A DNA stretch of 64,000 nucleotides from Angiostrongylus vasorum (taxonomy: Eukaryota > Nematoda > Chromadorea > Rhabditida > Metastrongylidae), in assembly GCA_018806985.1 (NCBI GenBank), contig JADANN010000339.1:62001-126000 (forward strand), in the 5' to 3' direction. Made by a program: the position numbers and the translations under genes. The notes below the pieces were generated by a model. The model was not told where the DNA came from and made no database searches. It worked only from the letters and a program-made list of their open reading frames with translations. This document shows positions 44,600 to 56,749 of the stretch, piece after piece; within the stretch, counting starts at the first letter, position 1; each line of letters opens with the position of its first letter.

Positions 44600-46700
44600 T
44601 CTGCAAAAATTTGGCAAGGGTATACAAAAAAAATCTTGAAAATCGAAAGCGAAATTTATTCTCTTTCTACAATTTCACTTCTAAGTGCCGTAGCCGCGAA
44701 TATCAAGGATGCATTGGAGCACTCCGTGTCCTGCTGCACGAAACTTCTTTGGTTTAATCGTTTTCATGTTTGGCGGAAAAAAAGCGAAGAAGTTCAAATC
44801 TTTTTGCTTCAGATAATCCGGATAATCCGGCTGTGATTTTGAAAGGATGAAGAATTTGCATCCGGTGGGAAAAGATCTAGGGGGTGCCACCGGCTTCTTT
44901 CAATTAGTAGTATTCGATATAAGCTGAGATGTGTCATCCTAAACCTTAAAGAGTAATTATTTTTCGCACCTGATGCATTGTACTTGTTTTATTTGAGCAG
45001 CTTCGTGTTAAACGTTACTTCTTAGAAATAAATTCGACTCAATCAATACTATAAACTTAAACTTCTTCTTACTCTGTTATTTCGCATCCTGTTCCCTCTG
45101 ACTTTTCACGATTGAGGTTAGCCCGACTATGAAAGTTGAATTTTTTAGCTCGAGAACTTGCATCAAATGAGAGATGCTTTTTTGCCATGTGGAATCACTT
45201 AAAGCGGTATTCTCTCTTTGATAAGCTTACACGAGTTTGATAAATAATCTTTTAAAACATAGTGAAAGCCGCGGTCTATAAAATTCACTCATTCAGTAAG
45301 TGGGAGGTTCATTTGGAATCTGTAAACGTTGCTACGTTGCACCTGATAACATCTGCCATCGTGGTCGTTTTCTCGCATGAGTGATGTTTATCGTGTTTTT
45401 CAGTATTCACTAAGGACTGTTAATTGCTTCTTTTCTAATGGAGGTTGTTTGTACAAGAAAAAGTCTTAAATATAGCTTTGCGCTTCACTGAATTAGCAAG
45501 TGAATTTGGCTTGCCCCATTCACCACCTTTTACCACAGATATGCAAGTATCTCACAGTCATAACATACAGGTCCTTTAAAACATTTCTAAATTGTCCAAA
45601 TTTGTTGAAAAATTGGTGAAATTAGGTCATTGATTTGTTGCCAAGATCGACTTTCTTTAACCTCGGGACTGATTATTACCATATTTCTGCTGTTGAAGCG
45701 CCTGACCTAGTAAATTACAAATCAGTGTACCCTTGCAGGCTTTGAAGAAGGCCATACTGCCGAAACGTCAGCTTATGTGTATGGAAGTAAACGTGTGCTG
45801 AATAACAATCTTTTTGATTTGTATACCTTAACTCAGCTTTGCCTATGAGAATGAGGTTAGGATTTCCTGTAAGAATGTCTAGATGTGCTTTATCCGTAAT
45901 ATTATGGTGGAATCGTAGGCTGTAATACCAGATCTTATTGTTTACACTTTCCTTATCACCAATTTAACAGAAGGCCGTCTTCAGGTTATATTTGTTCCAA
46001 GTTCAGAATATATACTAACGATATATTACCACATATGATTTGCAACCAAAATATGAATTTTGTCACTTAACTAGTCTTTTTCTACATGACCAGACATAAC
46101 GTATCGCTTAGATCCAGCATATACTTCATTTAACTCCATTTCTCCCATCTATCACTCACGAAACGACCTTCGAATTTGTGTGTGTTTGACTGCCTCTCGA
46201 AAGATTTGGCCTTCTTTACAAACGCCGCTGAGTGCTAGCGAAGCAGATCATATCTAAAATGTCGGGACACCCGTGGTGGATCTTTCCCGAGTTTTCATCA
46301 CATAAAGTGGACCTGTTTTATGGATTGGAAGAAGTTCCTGTCACTAACACTAGCACTAATTTCTCAAGCGCGAGGGAGTGGGAGGCAACTGAGTTGTATC
46401 CTGGAGTGTCAAACCATGGTCTTGCTCTTATTTTTTTCCTCTAAAATCTAGGTCTTAGATTCGGGTGCTAATCAGAAGTTAAGCAATGTCGATAAGTTAG
46501 CGGACTAATCCAAGTACGACTGGTGCCCGTACGTCCTTTCATTAGTTGATAAGTAACGGATTATTCTCATCGTAGATCTTTTCATTAGTTCATGAGCGAG
46601 AGATTAATGGTCTGTTTATCATTCGGCGATCCATAATGAGTGAATGGTTGACCATCGCACAGTATGACAGAACGAAAAACTTACATTGTTTGCAAAACGT
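44600..46700. other. No supported gene apart from a family G repeat
   Basis: AT-rich. The open stretch 46259-46444 beginning MSGHPWWIFPEFSSHK is short, has no splice borders and no match. The only recognised element is the family G repeat at 45737-45774. Confidence 0.3.
45737..45774 (+). repeat. Family G repeat, hammerhead-like
   Basis: AGGCT, TTGAAGA (first core C changed to T), A, GGC-CATACT-GCC, GAAAC, GTC, AGCTT. Both stems match the copy at 37615-37653, while their loops differ in sequence and length. Confidence 0.55.
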
Positions 46701-46714
46701 ATAGGAGATGGGTG

Positions 46715-46950
46715 GCGATAGTGATGCCATTCACCACGAACACGGTGCTCATTCGACCCTACCTCGGGATCTCCGTAGTCTTCAAATTGCCACCAGATTT
46801 TTTTTGAGCTCAAGTCACTCTCTCAATTCTATATTGGAACTGTCTAGTACAGTTATCTCAGTAGTCGAAGGAGAATGGACTCGACCATCACTCGAGGACG
46901 TTTATAACGAAGACAAAGATCTTCAAGCAGCAACCGAACCTACACGTGAA
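46715..46950 (+). repeat. Family B-related repeat, head plus tail
   Basis: CACCACGAACACGGTGCTC and CCTCGGGATCTCCGTAG (as in 31640-31790) are followed by GGAGAATGGACTCGACC and AACGAAGACAAAGATCTTC, the family B tail. This copy joins both halves and shows that they are one family. Confidence 0.6.
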
Positions 46951-47158
46951 TAAAGTTAGAAGACTTTCGTGGTTAATGGATGCGAAGAAACGAGTGGAAT
47001 TTAAGAACTATTAGGAATCGCACCGTAAATGTAAAGATGGATCATATGAAAAGTGAGAAAAAATTAAACTTATGTTCATTCCCTATTAAATCCTTAAAGC
47101 AACCGTAGAAGATTAGGCCATTAAGTCGAATAAGAAACGAGTTTTCATGAACTGCTTC

Positions 47159-47435
47159 TAAAATCTGCAAGGCATAAAGTACTGACTTGTTTATTCTATT
47201 ATGTTGGAATTAAAAGTGCCGATTGAATCCACATATATTCCATCCTACGACCTTTGGAATGGAGCTTAAATGTAGCGACAAAGTTTTGCTTTCGTCAAGC
47301 CATTATAAACAGTATAATGTGAGTGCAAGTAGAGTTCCAAAGGTCGTAGCATGGAATATATGTGGATTCAATCTGCTCTTTTAATTCCAACATAATAGAA
47401 TGAACAAGTCAGTACTTTATGCCTTGCAGATTTTA
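47159..47435. repeat. Near-perfect 101-bp inverted repeat
   Basis: Left arm 47159-47259 and right arm 47335-47435 are complementary with four mismatches by hand count, separated by 75 bases. The outer ends are TAAAATCTGCAAGGCATAAAG and the inner ends CTACGACCTTTGGAA. A transcript would fold into a long hairpin. It has the shape of a MITE or foldback element. No coding capacity. Confidence 0.85.
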
Positions 47436-47439
47436 AGGG

Positions 47440-48380
47440 GTTTAAGGTTTAGACGGAAGTAAGCACAACTGAAAATTCTGCTCCCATTATTATCATTTGT
47501 TTTCGCGATAAAAATCCCGTTCCACTTATTGAGCTTCCTCCATACCAACGGTAAAGTTGGCAATCACAAAAAGCGCCAAGGTATCCATTAATTCGCTAGA
47601 AGAGGCCTGCTTCAGCACAAGTGGTGGGAATTACGCTAAAGCAAAAGAAGTATCTTCAAGTTTTCTGTAGACTTCTTTATATTAAAGCTTGGTAACTGAT
47701 TTCACTTTATAGCAACTCGGTATTCGGTCTGTGGTCTCATCGTTGACCGGTCGTCAATCGGCGAAACAAATCGCCACTTTACTCGAAAAATTTTAATTAC
47801 AGGGCAAAGAGCATATCCTTCGAATATCGAGGATCAAAGACTGCCTCCATTAAAATATTGCGTACGTTACACCACGGATCTCTTGAGGTTTCAGAGAAAG
47901 ACACATTCAGCATCTCACACATGAAAAACGGTCAAACAACACAAATCCTCGATTCTTAGTCGAACTCGTTCACGTTCCAGTTCGTCTTTATAGGTGGTAT
48001 TTGGAATACAACGAAGACAGTGGAAACTGTTGGATATTGGAATGAGATCATTTGGGTGGCCCTTCTAATTGTACAACTTGCGAGTGCGTTTGACCGTGGC
48101 TTCTTATATTACGTAGCTAAGTAGTTTTGCATGGATTTTCACTAACGACAAGCACTCTTCAGCTTCACACTACAATTGAACACGTCTTTATTTAATAGCT
48201 CCGATTGCTTTCCGTGTTGTTTCCCTCTTATTTTTCGTTCAAGCGGATAATGAGTTCCAACATTTAAAAAAAGGTTGGGTATACTGTAGCAGTTGTTTGC
48301 GTACATACATTAGCGAAGACTTGACTGAAAGTACATCCAAAAAAGAGTCCAATTTGCTGGAATTGCATTATTTTTCAGCG
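47440..48380. other. No supported gene
   Basis: AT-rich. A plus-strand stretch near 47800-47950 is open and protein-like in places but lacks borders. It may include the rest of the mariner relic, too decayed to read. Confidence 0.3.
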
Positions 48381-48382
48381 TT

Positions 48383-48830
48383 AGCAATATTGGGTTAGAA
48401 TGGTAGTCTGGAATCCTCCGCAGATTTTCTTAAGAAGTTGTCCATTGGTCTTCGTCTCCAGTAACAATTTGCTTCTGTAAATCACCGTAAACGAAAAACC
48501 AAGAATTAATTCGTACATATTGAAACGGCTTGATCCTGTGAGACCTGGCACCCAAATGAAGACCATTTTTGAATAAACCCTCGATAACCAAGATTATTTA
48601 TCGACGTTACTTTGGTCATGATATGGGTTGACCCTTTGGAGATATTCTACATAAGGTCACGTTACCAAGTATTCTTAGAAAGTGTTGCAATACCTTGGAT
48701 TCCGTTTGGTGTATCACAATTGGTCGCTCGAATCACTGCAAGAACTTCTTATGCCAAAGGAAACGGTATCGTCCTGAGAAGAATACGATCACATGATGGC
48801 AAACCTCGCTCCCATCCACAGTAGCCGGCG
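48383..48830 (-). pseudogene. Decayed mariner-type transposase
   Basis: On the minus strand 48474-48442 reads KQIVTGDEDQW, a form of the mariner hallmark around the first catalytic Asp (IVTGDEKW), with one extra residue. About 30 residues upstream in another frame is WVPGLTGSSRFNMYELIL, matching the WVPHEL segment that precedes it in mariner. Further upstream EVLAVIRATN can be aligned with the helix-turn-helix region. Frameshifts and stops between the pieces and the missing C-terminal half show that it is inactive. No terminal inverted repeats were found. Confidence 0.5.
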
Positions 48831-48999
48831 TCTTCCTGATGTAAACGTCATGGCACGGCTGTCTACGAATTCGAAGTAGAACGACTGCAGTCAGCATCCT
48901 ACGCATCTGTGAAGGGCGAAAACGATAAGTTCCCATGCTGGAACCGAACTTCTGCACGGAATGAACAGCCGTCATTTTTGACATTTGCAAGACCGACTA

Positions 49000-51320
49000 C
49001 AAAGTCAATGGATGTGTTGAATCACACGAAAGTTCATGACAAACCGTTTAGACAATTAAGCATCTAAGGAGCAAGAGCAAAACTCTTTTTCCAAGCTGTA
49101 AGCAAGTAAATGATTTATGTACTTAGGTGTTTCAAGATATTTTGGAACACAGATCTTGTGCATATGCACATTGTTCCATAAAATAAGAGTATATGAATCT
49201 GTGGTCCACACACAGCATTTTATATGATTATAGTTACGGAACCATTCATGCGCGCACAGCCGTTCTATTTATCTGCGCCAGTCACTAGCTGTTGTTAAAC
49301 CTCACAAAATTTGATGAGTACTGTAACTGAGCATCCTATTATTATAGCTCTTCCTCCTCATTGAATAGAGCTGCTAGAAACAGATGAGCCACCGTACTTG
49401 AAAAGCACTTAAAACAATTTTTCTTCGTCTTTTAACTAGTGCCTATAAAAAACTTATACTTATGAAGGCGATCAAGCCACACTTTACGTCACTAATCACT
49501 TCTGTGTTATACGTTGGCTGTCTGTTGTGCTGTTGTCATATTTCACTGCAAAACTTTGTTTTCCATTAATATTTTGTGATTCACAATTATGTTTATAACG
49601 TTCCTGGTATCATTTCCTTACTTAGGCACACAGATAACCTCTATTCGCGCAACGCTCACTTCTCCATTCATTTCATTGCTTTGCAATTGTCATCCAAAGA
49701 GGTAATCAAACCCGAATACGACAATGGACTTGGCTATTGTTTGCTGTTCTGTCCTTCTTGTCTTGATTAGCATGTTGAGTTTTTGCCTAATTGTGGGTTG
49801 TCTAAAGATCTCCAGGTAGCCAAACTACGGCACTCTGAGAACTTCACCACCCAGAATCGTTTGTTGATCTGAGGGAGATATTCTAGCTTTAGAAATTCAT
49901 TTCTGCTTTCATCTTAACTGCATGTTTTTAGTTGAATTTGAAAAAACTAGCGGTATTATGACCTTGTTGCTACTAAACTACACTCGAATGGGATTGAAAA
50001 TTTAACCAAAATAAATTTAAGAACTCTTGAACTTTAAGTAACACAAGCAATCTTATCTAAATGCTAACTGCTTGCTCGCACTTATTGGCAAGCGACAAGC
50101 GCTCAACCATACAGAACAGCTTTGTTGGTGCATTATAAAAGGATCGATATTTGTCGCGAAACCTTAGTCTACTAGGTCTGTTTATTCCATACGTCCCAAG
50201 CATTATCCACATTCACCATCCAAGGTAAGTTATTGGTAATTGTATTCGATTAAACCAAGAAAGAACCCGTGATCTGCCATTGTGGCCAGCTTCTTCCACT
50301 CCACCACTATGTCTTCAGAGCCTTCTGGAGAATCTCAATGACGGATAGGACGACATTAATCCACACTCCTACTTCTGCTGAACATGTGCCCGTATTAGAT
50401 GACCTTTCAAATTTAGTCTTAACTCATTTTATTTCTTACTATCTTTACCAAGTGACGTAATGTGTTCAGCGCGAAAATAACGCAGTTAAAACCCTCCCGG
50501 AGTATAAAAAAATGAATTCTTCAAAACTGCTGCATTACTTTTTCGATGACCTCTAAGGTCATTGCAGATAGAATGGAAAAACTATATTCTTGTAAACGAC
50601 ATAGTCGGTTTTGATAGGTTTTTTGGACGACGGTTTCTTTTAGCTTGTTATCCTAAATGTCGAGAAGAAAGCCCTGCACAAGTCTACTTGTTTACGGCAG
50701 CGATGAAACTGCTTGTGGTGACGACTTAGGAGCACATACATTTTAACTGAATACCATGTAACTCTAAGGAAGAAAAAGTTCCTTAACAAAAAGAAATACA
50801 TGAGAAGTAGAAACTACCCCGAAGCGCGCTCGAGTCGTAAAGAATGATCATTCAATTATCCAAATATCTCAAGTGTTGGTAGGTTTTGGAAGAAATGTCC
50901 CTAATATGAGCGCTTAGCAACCTACTTCACTGTGACTGTTGTCGTGTTCTCTACTCAACTTAAAGTTATTAGAACAAACCAAAGAAAAATCTTCTCCGGT
51001 CATTTTCTTACTATAGTATTTTTTCGGCAGATCTGATTGCTCGAGGGCCACAGAAGGCATCATGGTTTTATTCTATCTCACACGGTAAGAAGTGTGACCA
51101 TTTTGTCGGTGATGTTCTTGTTATATGCTTGACATGTCATAGGGCCCAGTCATTAATAGCTTCTGTCACGATCACTTGTTAAAGCATATAGGACCAACTG
51201 GTTTTTGACATCTTGACGCATGCGTTATTGTCTACAATCTTTCACCCTCTTTAACTAACGCCCTAGCATCTTTTTTCATTCCGAGGCATGAGTTCAGCCC
51301 ATAGGAATAGAGTCGTAAAA
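49000..51320. other. No supported gene
   Basis: AT-rich. At 49790-49910 a short piece resembles the middle of family E. At 50135 TATAAAAG is followed by a segment ending in a strong donor (CCAAG/GTAAGT at about 50225), and an acceptor (GTCTTCAG) lies at about 50318. A phase-2 join is open, but no start codon or domain is evident, so I do not call it. Confidence 0.3.
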
Positions 51321-51326
51321 GAGAGC

Positions 51327-51818
51327 ATGGAGATGTTTGTTCTTCTCTTCACTCCATTCCTGATGCTTCTTTTAACTCATCGAGCCGCTGGTTTCGAATT
51401 CCTCAGCACTGGAGATCTTCATGCTGTTGCTCGAAACAAATATAACTGGAACATTCAGAGATGTTCGTGTGGTGAGCGTGAATGGAGAACTATAAACGAT
51501 TTAGTTTTCAATACCACCGTATTTCATTCAAAACCGAACAATCGATGAGAGCGGCCATCATTCGTTTAGCGTGCCTGACGTTTGATGTAGTTCCTCATCA
51601 ACATGAAGGTGGTGTTACTACCTACCTCTCATTTTCCACTCCACTTTTCCCATGTTGCCATGGCGAGTGGTGGGCAATAATCTTGGCGAAATGAAATCGT
51701 AATCTAAAACTCATCTCTTTGCTTCGAACGTAGTCTGTTTCCAGAACGTTTCGTAGTGACTTTTACCGTCTCCATGGAAAATTCTTGTGAACTGAAGACA
51801 GAAGTTGCTGTTATCTAA
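51327..51818 (+). CDS. Possible small secreted protein, two exons
   Basis: Exon 1, 51327-51471, starts MEMFVLLFTPFLMLLLTHRA, a good signal peptide with a likely cut after AAG at residue 22. It continues FEFLSTGDLHAVARNKYNWN and ends after RCSC at a donor GTGAGC in phase 1. Exon 2, 51745-51818, follows the acceptor GTCTGTTTCCAG, reads ERFVVTFTVSMENSCELKTE and ends VAVI plus TAA. Total 72 residues with three cysteines (46, 48, 63) in the mature part. Nematode secreted peptides are often this size, but I recognise no family. An in-frame ATG at 51333 could also start it. The intron of 273 bases is ordinary. Read without splicing, the first exon's frame also stays open to 51548, so splicing is inferred. 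Confidence 0.4.
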
Positions 51819-52766
51819 CCCTTCCATGACCGTTTTTTCTTCCAACTGAGTTATGGCATTAAGTCAATGAATGTGATTAGATTTAGTGAAAAGGAAAGAA
51901 AAAATTTTGTATTCTCGCAACACTTCATTGAGTTCGCATGGATACCAGCGAGTTGTGCTCATTGCGATACTGTAATTGCTCACTTGAGTTCCTTTTGTCT
52001 AATATTCTATCAATTTGCTTTCAAACGAAATGCATGGATAGACAACGGCCATTAGAACATTGCACCACAATGGCAGGCTCGCTTTTGGTCAACGACACGG
52101 TTCCTATTTTCTTCCACTAACTAGTGACTCTGAATTCCGACAGTTAATGTGGTCTCAAAAAGACAACCACGACGTGGATGATAAATACCTTTTTTTAGAT
52201 TGTTCAGCTTACATGAGGTTGTTATATATGTTTTTTTCGGCTAGCCTGTATATATCTTTGTCATCATTAAAGCTGGATTGGAGGAGTCGATTGTCCACAG
52301 CCATTCATTCTTACCATGTGGGTCTTGTTGATCACACGGAGTCCAATCCAGTAGCACACCATACGATTTAAGGTAATCCGGCGTCGCCCTGTATTCTCAA
52401 AAAATCTAAAGAAGTATCTTCATTATTCTTATTATTATTTCATTATTATTTCATTATTCAAGTAGAGGTTAAGTGAAAGTCGGTTTGGGAAACTATTACT
52501 TCGCTGCGTATTAGCTTGCTGTAGGATGATGAACTCTCGTAATGAATAATTGTCATTAACAGTCTGCAACCAGTCAACAGCCATCCTTTATGAAAGAACG
52601 CCGCACACTGGCCATACTTCATTCGAGCGGTATTTTCACTGGATTACACGGTCAAGAAGATCCACATAGGGAAAATGAGTGGCCGTGGGCAATCGACTCG
52701 TATGAATTATGCAGTAAAGAAGAGGAAGTCATCGGAATAGAAGCTCAATAAAGCTTTTATAACAAC

Positions 52767-52955
52767 CCTTTGCAAGACCGAGAAATCTGAAGGAAAAAGC
52801 TGTGTGTCGTCAGTATTCCTGATAACGGTCACCTTGGCATTGTAACTGCCAGTGTTCCGAGTGGGATTGAGGCTGCTATTCCTACTTTCTATTGCATCAG
52901 TCACTAATGACGCTTGCATCTGCTTCAAGTGTAATTTTATCCCTTCTCTGTAGAG
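52767..52955 (-). CDS. Possible internal exon, product unknown
   Basis: On the minus strand the acceptor ATTTTCAATAG opens a phase-0 frame that reads LYREGIKLHLKQMQASLVTD, continues with RNTGSYNAKVTVIRNTDDTQ, and reaches a donor-like GTTGTT after 63 codons. An in-frame stop lies just before the acceptor, consistent with an exon border. Composition is protein-like and hydrophilic. There is no known motif and no partner exon. Confidence 0.3.
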
Positions 52956-53184
52956 CTATTGAAAATCCTCCCGCAAATTCGTAGTGAGAAATTTTGTGGG
53001 TTTAACAAGGCATCTTCCCAAAAAGTTGCCCAAAGAAATGAACTAACGTTTTCAAGAGGAAAAGGAATTTTTTCACTGAGGCGACCATTCACCATTATGT
53101 GGAATTTTTAACAATAGCGACATTAATTAGGGAAGACTTCTGATTTTCTATGTGATATATTGTCATGGTACTCTACTGCTGCAG

Positions 53185-53276
53185 GCCTCTACTGGTAATT
53201 TTGGCACAAGAGCTCATGGGATTATGCTTTATCACGATGAATGTTTTCGTGTTTATGACATGACACATTCAGACAG
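53185..53276 (+). CDS. Possible internal exon, product unknown
   Basis: Acceptor CTCTACTGCTGCAG, then ASTGNFGTRAHGIMLYHDEC and FRVYDMTHSD, ending in phase 2 at GTTTTC. The amino-acid mix is convincing for an extracellular or enzymatic segment, but no partner exon and no family are recognised. Confidence 0.3.
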
Positions 53277-54237
53277 GTTTTCACCTTATTCGTTCCACTT
53301 ATTCCTCTGGAGGACAATCTTAGCATTCAATACAGTACCGTGGAAAATTATCTCGATCTTTTCTTGCCCGAAACTCTTTACGGGACGAACATTATCAGAA
53401 CCAGCGTTATTCCCTGCATTTTCATCAGTGATTAACACTTTTATATTGGGGCTCGGTCGCACAAAACACTTTGTTCATTGCTATATGAGGCAAATATGTT
53501 ATTTCGACGTGTCCTACGTCTTGAAAGTGCCTTAATTTAGCGCCCCATGTGAACGTGCCGCGTTTTAATAATCTCTAATGTACTCAGCGCTGTGGTTTTC
53601 CCACCACCCACCTCACAAACATGTAGGTGGCAATCTCCCACTTGGTACTTCACGTAATTGAGTGATATGATCATGAACACATCCTGTAGCTTGTTTTGTT
53701 GTTGTGATTTTTAACACCTTTTTTCACTTTATTCACGACTAACAGCTTTATTCTCAAACATACGAGCGCTCTTTGAGAAACAAACGAGATATTCTTGCCA
53801 ACCTTGTTTTTTTGTTTTATTGACGTCTTATAACGCAACAAAGGTAATTGCTGCTTTGTTATGTATTCTCGGCTCTTTTGTCTTCTAAACGAATTTTCAG
53901 CGTTGCTGTGGGGAAGATTGTTAAAACTTAGTAATTTATATGTGCCTGAGTTGTGACAAACAATGTCTCGTCCATGGCTTGTCAAGGTATTTGTAATGCA
54001 TTTGGAAAATATGTGCTCCTTTTGTTGAAGATACTACTGCAAAATTTTTCTCCACTTGTCTTTGATGAGAAAAAAAAACAAAAAAAAGAAAAATAAAGTA
54101 ACAAAGAAACATGTTTCAACAGCGTGACTCATTTATCCCTTGCGTGAATAGTCATTGTTGCTTAATTGGCTAGCTTACACAACGTTGTCACAACAGTTTA
54201 TTGTGCCTAACAATCTTGTTGTCATCTCCGTCTCCAG

Positions 54238-54357
54238 GGCCGGAATGAGTCGAGTCGAGAATCCACAGCAGCCGTTGTTTTTGCGACTTCTGTATCCGGA
54301 GTTCTCGTATCAAGTCGAAGCGAGCGGAGTATTGAAAGAATGAAGTGGCGTCACTAG
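54238..54357 (+). CDS. Possible terminal exon with a membrane-like segment
   Basis: Acceptor CATCTCCGTCTCCAG. In phase 0 it reads GRNESSRESTAAVVFATSVS, GVLVSS, then RSERSIERMKWRH and TAG. A moderately hydrophobic stretch followed by a basic tail would suit the end of a single-pass membrane protein. A second frame (MSRVENPQQPLF) is open over the same bases, which lowers confidence. Confidence 0.25.
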   Translation, partial: GRNESSRESTAAVVFATSVSGVLVSSRSERSIERMKWRH

Positions 54358-54434
54358 GCACACCCTATTTAATAGGATGGCCTCGCAACTGTTAACGTCG
54401 TGTTTTTTACGCACCCAGCAAAATCCTATGCCAA

Positions 54435-54537
54435 TTCAACTGCCCCGGAGGAATCCATTGGTCGGCCAACCCTACGGGAAGAATCGAAAGACAACGTGTG
54501 TATCACAGAGCACCTCTAACTATTTTTGCTACATGTG
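54435..54537 (-). repeat. Family A SINE fragment
   Basis: CGGAGGAATCCATTGGTCGG and AACGTGTGTATCACAGAGCACC on the plus strand are the head half of a minus-strand copy, diverged. Confidence 0.4.
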
Positions 54538-54559
54538 CTCTGTGTATTGTAGATGATAA

Positions 54560-55860
54560 AAAATGAAGAGGAAAGTGATTTGCTAAATTCTTCGTGTGGC
54601 TCTTGTCAACGAAATACAGTGTCTAATAGGCATCCTAAGCATAAACTTGGTTTTCGGATTCGCCTAGAACTTATTTTTGAAAAAGTTTGATTATCGCAAA
54701 AGAAAGTAAGATCGCAATGGTGACTGTGAGAAAAGTGAAGGTCTTTCATTTCATTGCGTCACAAGAAACAAAAGTATCTAGGAAGTGTACATCGTTACTA
54801 AAGGACACATTGGCTTTGCTTTATTTCTGACGTCACAAGGAGCTGAATGATTTCGTATCTTTTAAGAAAATGTTACAAGCATTTAAACTACATTAGAATA
54901 CTAATGGAAAAAATGGCAAACGAACTGCTAAGATGTTAATATGAAAAGCGACATGTTCCAACAAGCCAAATTGAAAAAGTGTACTATTACCAGATGACGT
55001 ATTCTGATTGGCAAACCAACAGTGTTAAGGGTTAACCATAGGAGGGAGGGGCCGGCGCAAGGAAATCGCTCAAGAACGACTTGTAGGCCGGAAAAACGCC
55101 AAAAAAGACTGGCTTTGGTTTGCCTGATAAAGATAGATAGACATAGATAGATAAGGATAAGATAGATATATAGATAAAGATCTTCCTGATGTTCCACAAT
55201 ACTTGAAACTGCTGTTTTTTAATTATACATTCCTACAGAAGACTCTATCACTGAATTCCTCGTTTACCAGAGATGAAGCTGTCGTTCGCAATCGAGATGA
55301 TACCTAATTTTATGTGACTGCCTAATTTTCGGCTGCTTCAGACAAGTTCGTTTTCAGACAAAAAGCGATAGTTTTTCAATGAAGAGGACTTGAGGGGACT
55401 TTATTCTATCGCTCTAGGGGTATGCGTGCTATGTTTACTCATACTTTCTGTATATTACTATGGTTATATTCACCATATATAGAAATATGCTGTCAGCATT
55501 TAAAAGCGTTCTGCCGTTTCTGCTGAGTCCTCTTCCGCTTTCACTTTTCTCTTTGTGAGCAAACGCGAGATTGTTCCTGGATTATTTATTTACCCACAAA
55601 ATCCGATATTTCGGCGGATTTTTGCATTTTTCAGAGTCTGCAAACGGCAGATTAACGGAATTTATTCAGCCAAATAATTTCATGACCTCAGCGGATAAAA
55701 CATAATACATAGATTTCCACTCGCATTGTAAACAGCTTCTCAGACACTCGCCATTTTGCCCTCCATATGTTTCCCAGCTGTTGTTGGAAACCAGTAGCAC
55801 TGGGCCTTACATGGGTGAGGGAATATGCAGGGCTTAGGTTAAATAATCGGTATAAGGCAT
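54560..55860. other. No supported gene; GATA-type simple repeat at 55125-55185
   Basis: AT-rich. A GATAGATAGA-like tract lies at about 55125-55185. No exon is supported. A plus-strand open stretch at 55705-55830 lacks a clear acceptor. Confidence 0.4.
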
Positions 55861-55866
55861 GCGGCG

Positions 55867-56064
55867 ATGTCAAGTGCAATCATAAGACACTTCTTCACTG
55901 CGGTTCATCTACAGATATTTAGGAATTACCCAAAGCGCTTAAAGAGTTTTACGCGCAGATGTTTTGGATTCCCTGTGCGAGGACAGCGACTCTTACTTCA
56001 AAATTTTCACTGTTCTTTCTATATGAAGTATGCGGGCTACGTGGACTGTTTTGTTGGACTTTAA
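55867..56064 (+). CDS. Possible short ORF or terminal exon, product unknown
   Basis: 65 codons from an ATG (MSSAIIRHFFTAVHLQ) to TAA. An acceptor-like CATCTACAG within it would alternatively begin an exon reading IFRNYPKRLKSFTRRCFGFP and ending MKYAGYVDCFVGL. Basic, with three cysteines. No domain recognised. Confidence 0.25.
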   Translation: MSSAIIRHFFTAVHLQIFRNYPKRLKSFTRRCFGFPVRGQRLLLQNFHCSFYMKYAGYVDCFVGL

Positions 56065-56655
56065 ATTTCCGATCCGAGTGCGGATATAGAATGGTCTATC
56101 CGTTTCGACAACGTATTCTTCTCCACATTCTTTAAGAGACATTAGATAAATTGCACCCGAACTCATGCAATCATCTTTTCTACCATAACGGCGTATTATG
56201 CAAGTGCACGTTGCGCCTAAAGTGTCATTCGGTGGTGTTTAAAGCACTCCTACCGCTTTCTCTGTGCTGGCCCCTTTTCAGCAATCCTTTGTAGCTTTAC
56301 TTTTTGGTTAGAAATGAGGCGCAGAATTAACTCGACTTTATTTTCTCGATACTTCATGTTTGGGAGCGTCGTTGTTCCTCTAAACCTCTGCTGAGCAGCT
56401 ACTGTTTCGTAGCAAATGCAAATGGCAATCACGCACCAAATTCGAGGATTCCTCGTTCTGCTATATTCCTGTTTATAAGCTGGTGGCTGTTCGAAATATG
56501 TTTCTCACAAGTGTCGTTTTTGTGTGTGAACGGTGAAAGCAGAGCTAATAAACTAGTATGTTTTTGCTACTTAGCTTTCCGCACCATTTGGTGATGTAGC
56601 CGTTTTTCTCTCTTCTTTCTCCTTTCTTTTCAAAAAAAAGAAAGAAGAGAAAAGA

Positions 56656-56683
56656 CCAACGCATATCAAAACATCTGCGTTGG
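56656..56683. other. Perfect 8-bp hairpin
   Basis: CCAACGCA and TGCGTTGG enclose a 12-base loop. It directly follows a polypyrimidine/polypurine stretch (56604-56655) whose two halves are themselves roughly complementary. Confidence 0.6.
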
Positions 56684-56749
56684 ATAAGTTAGCCAACGAT
56701 TGCAAGAAGTGTCGAGAAAGAATTCTGTGAATCAAAATAAATTATCGGA

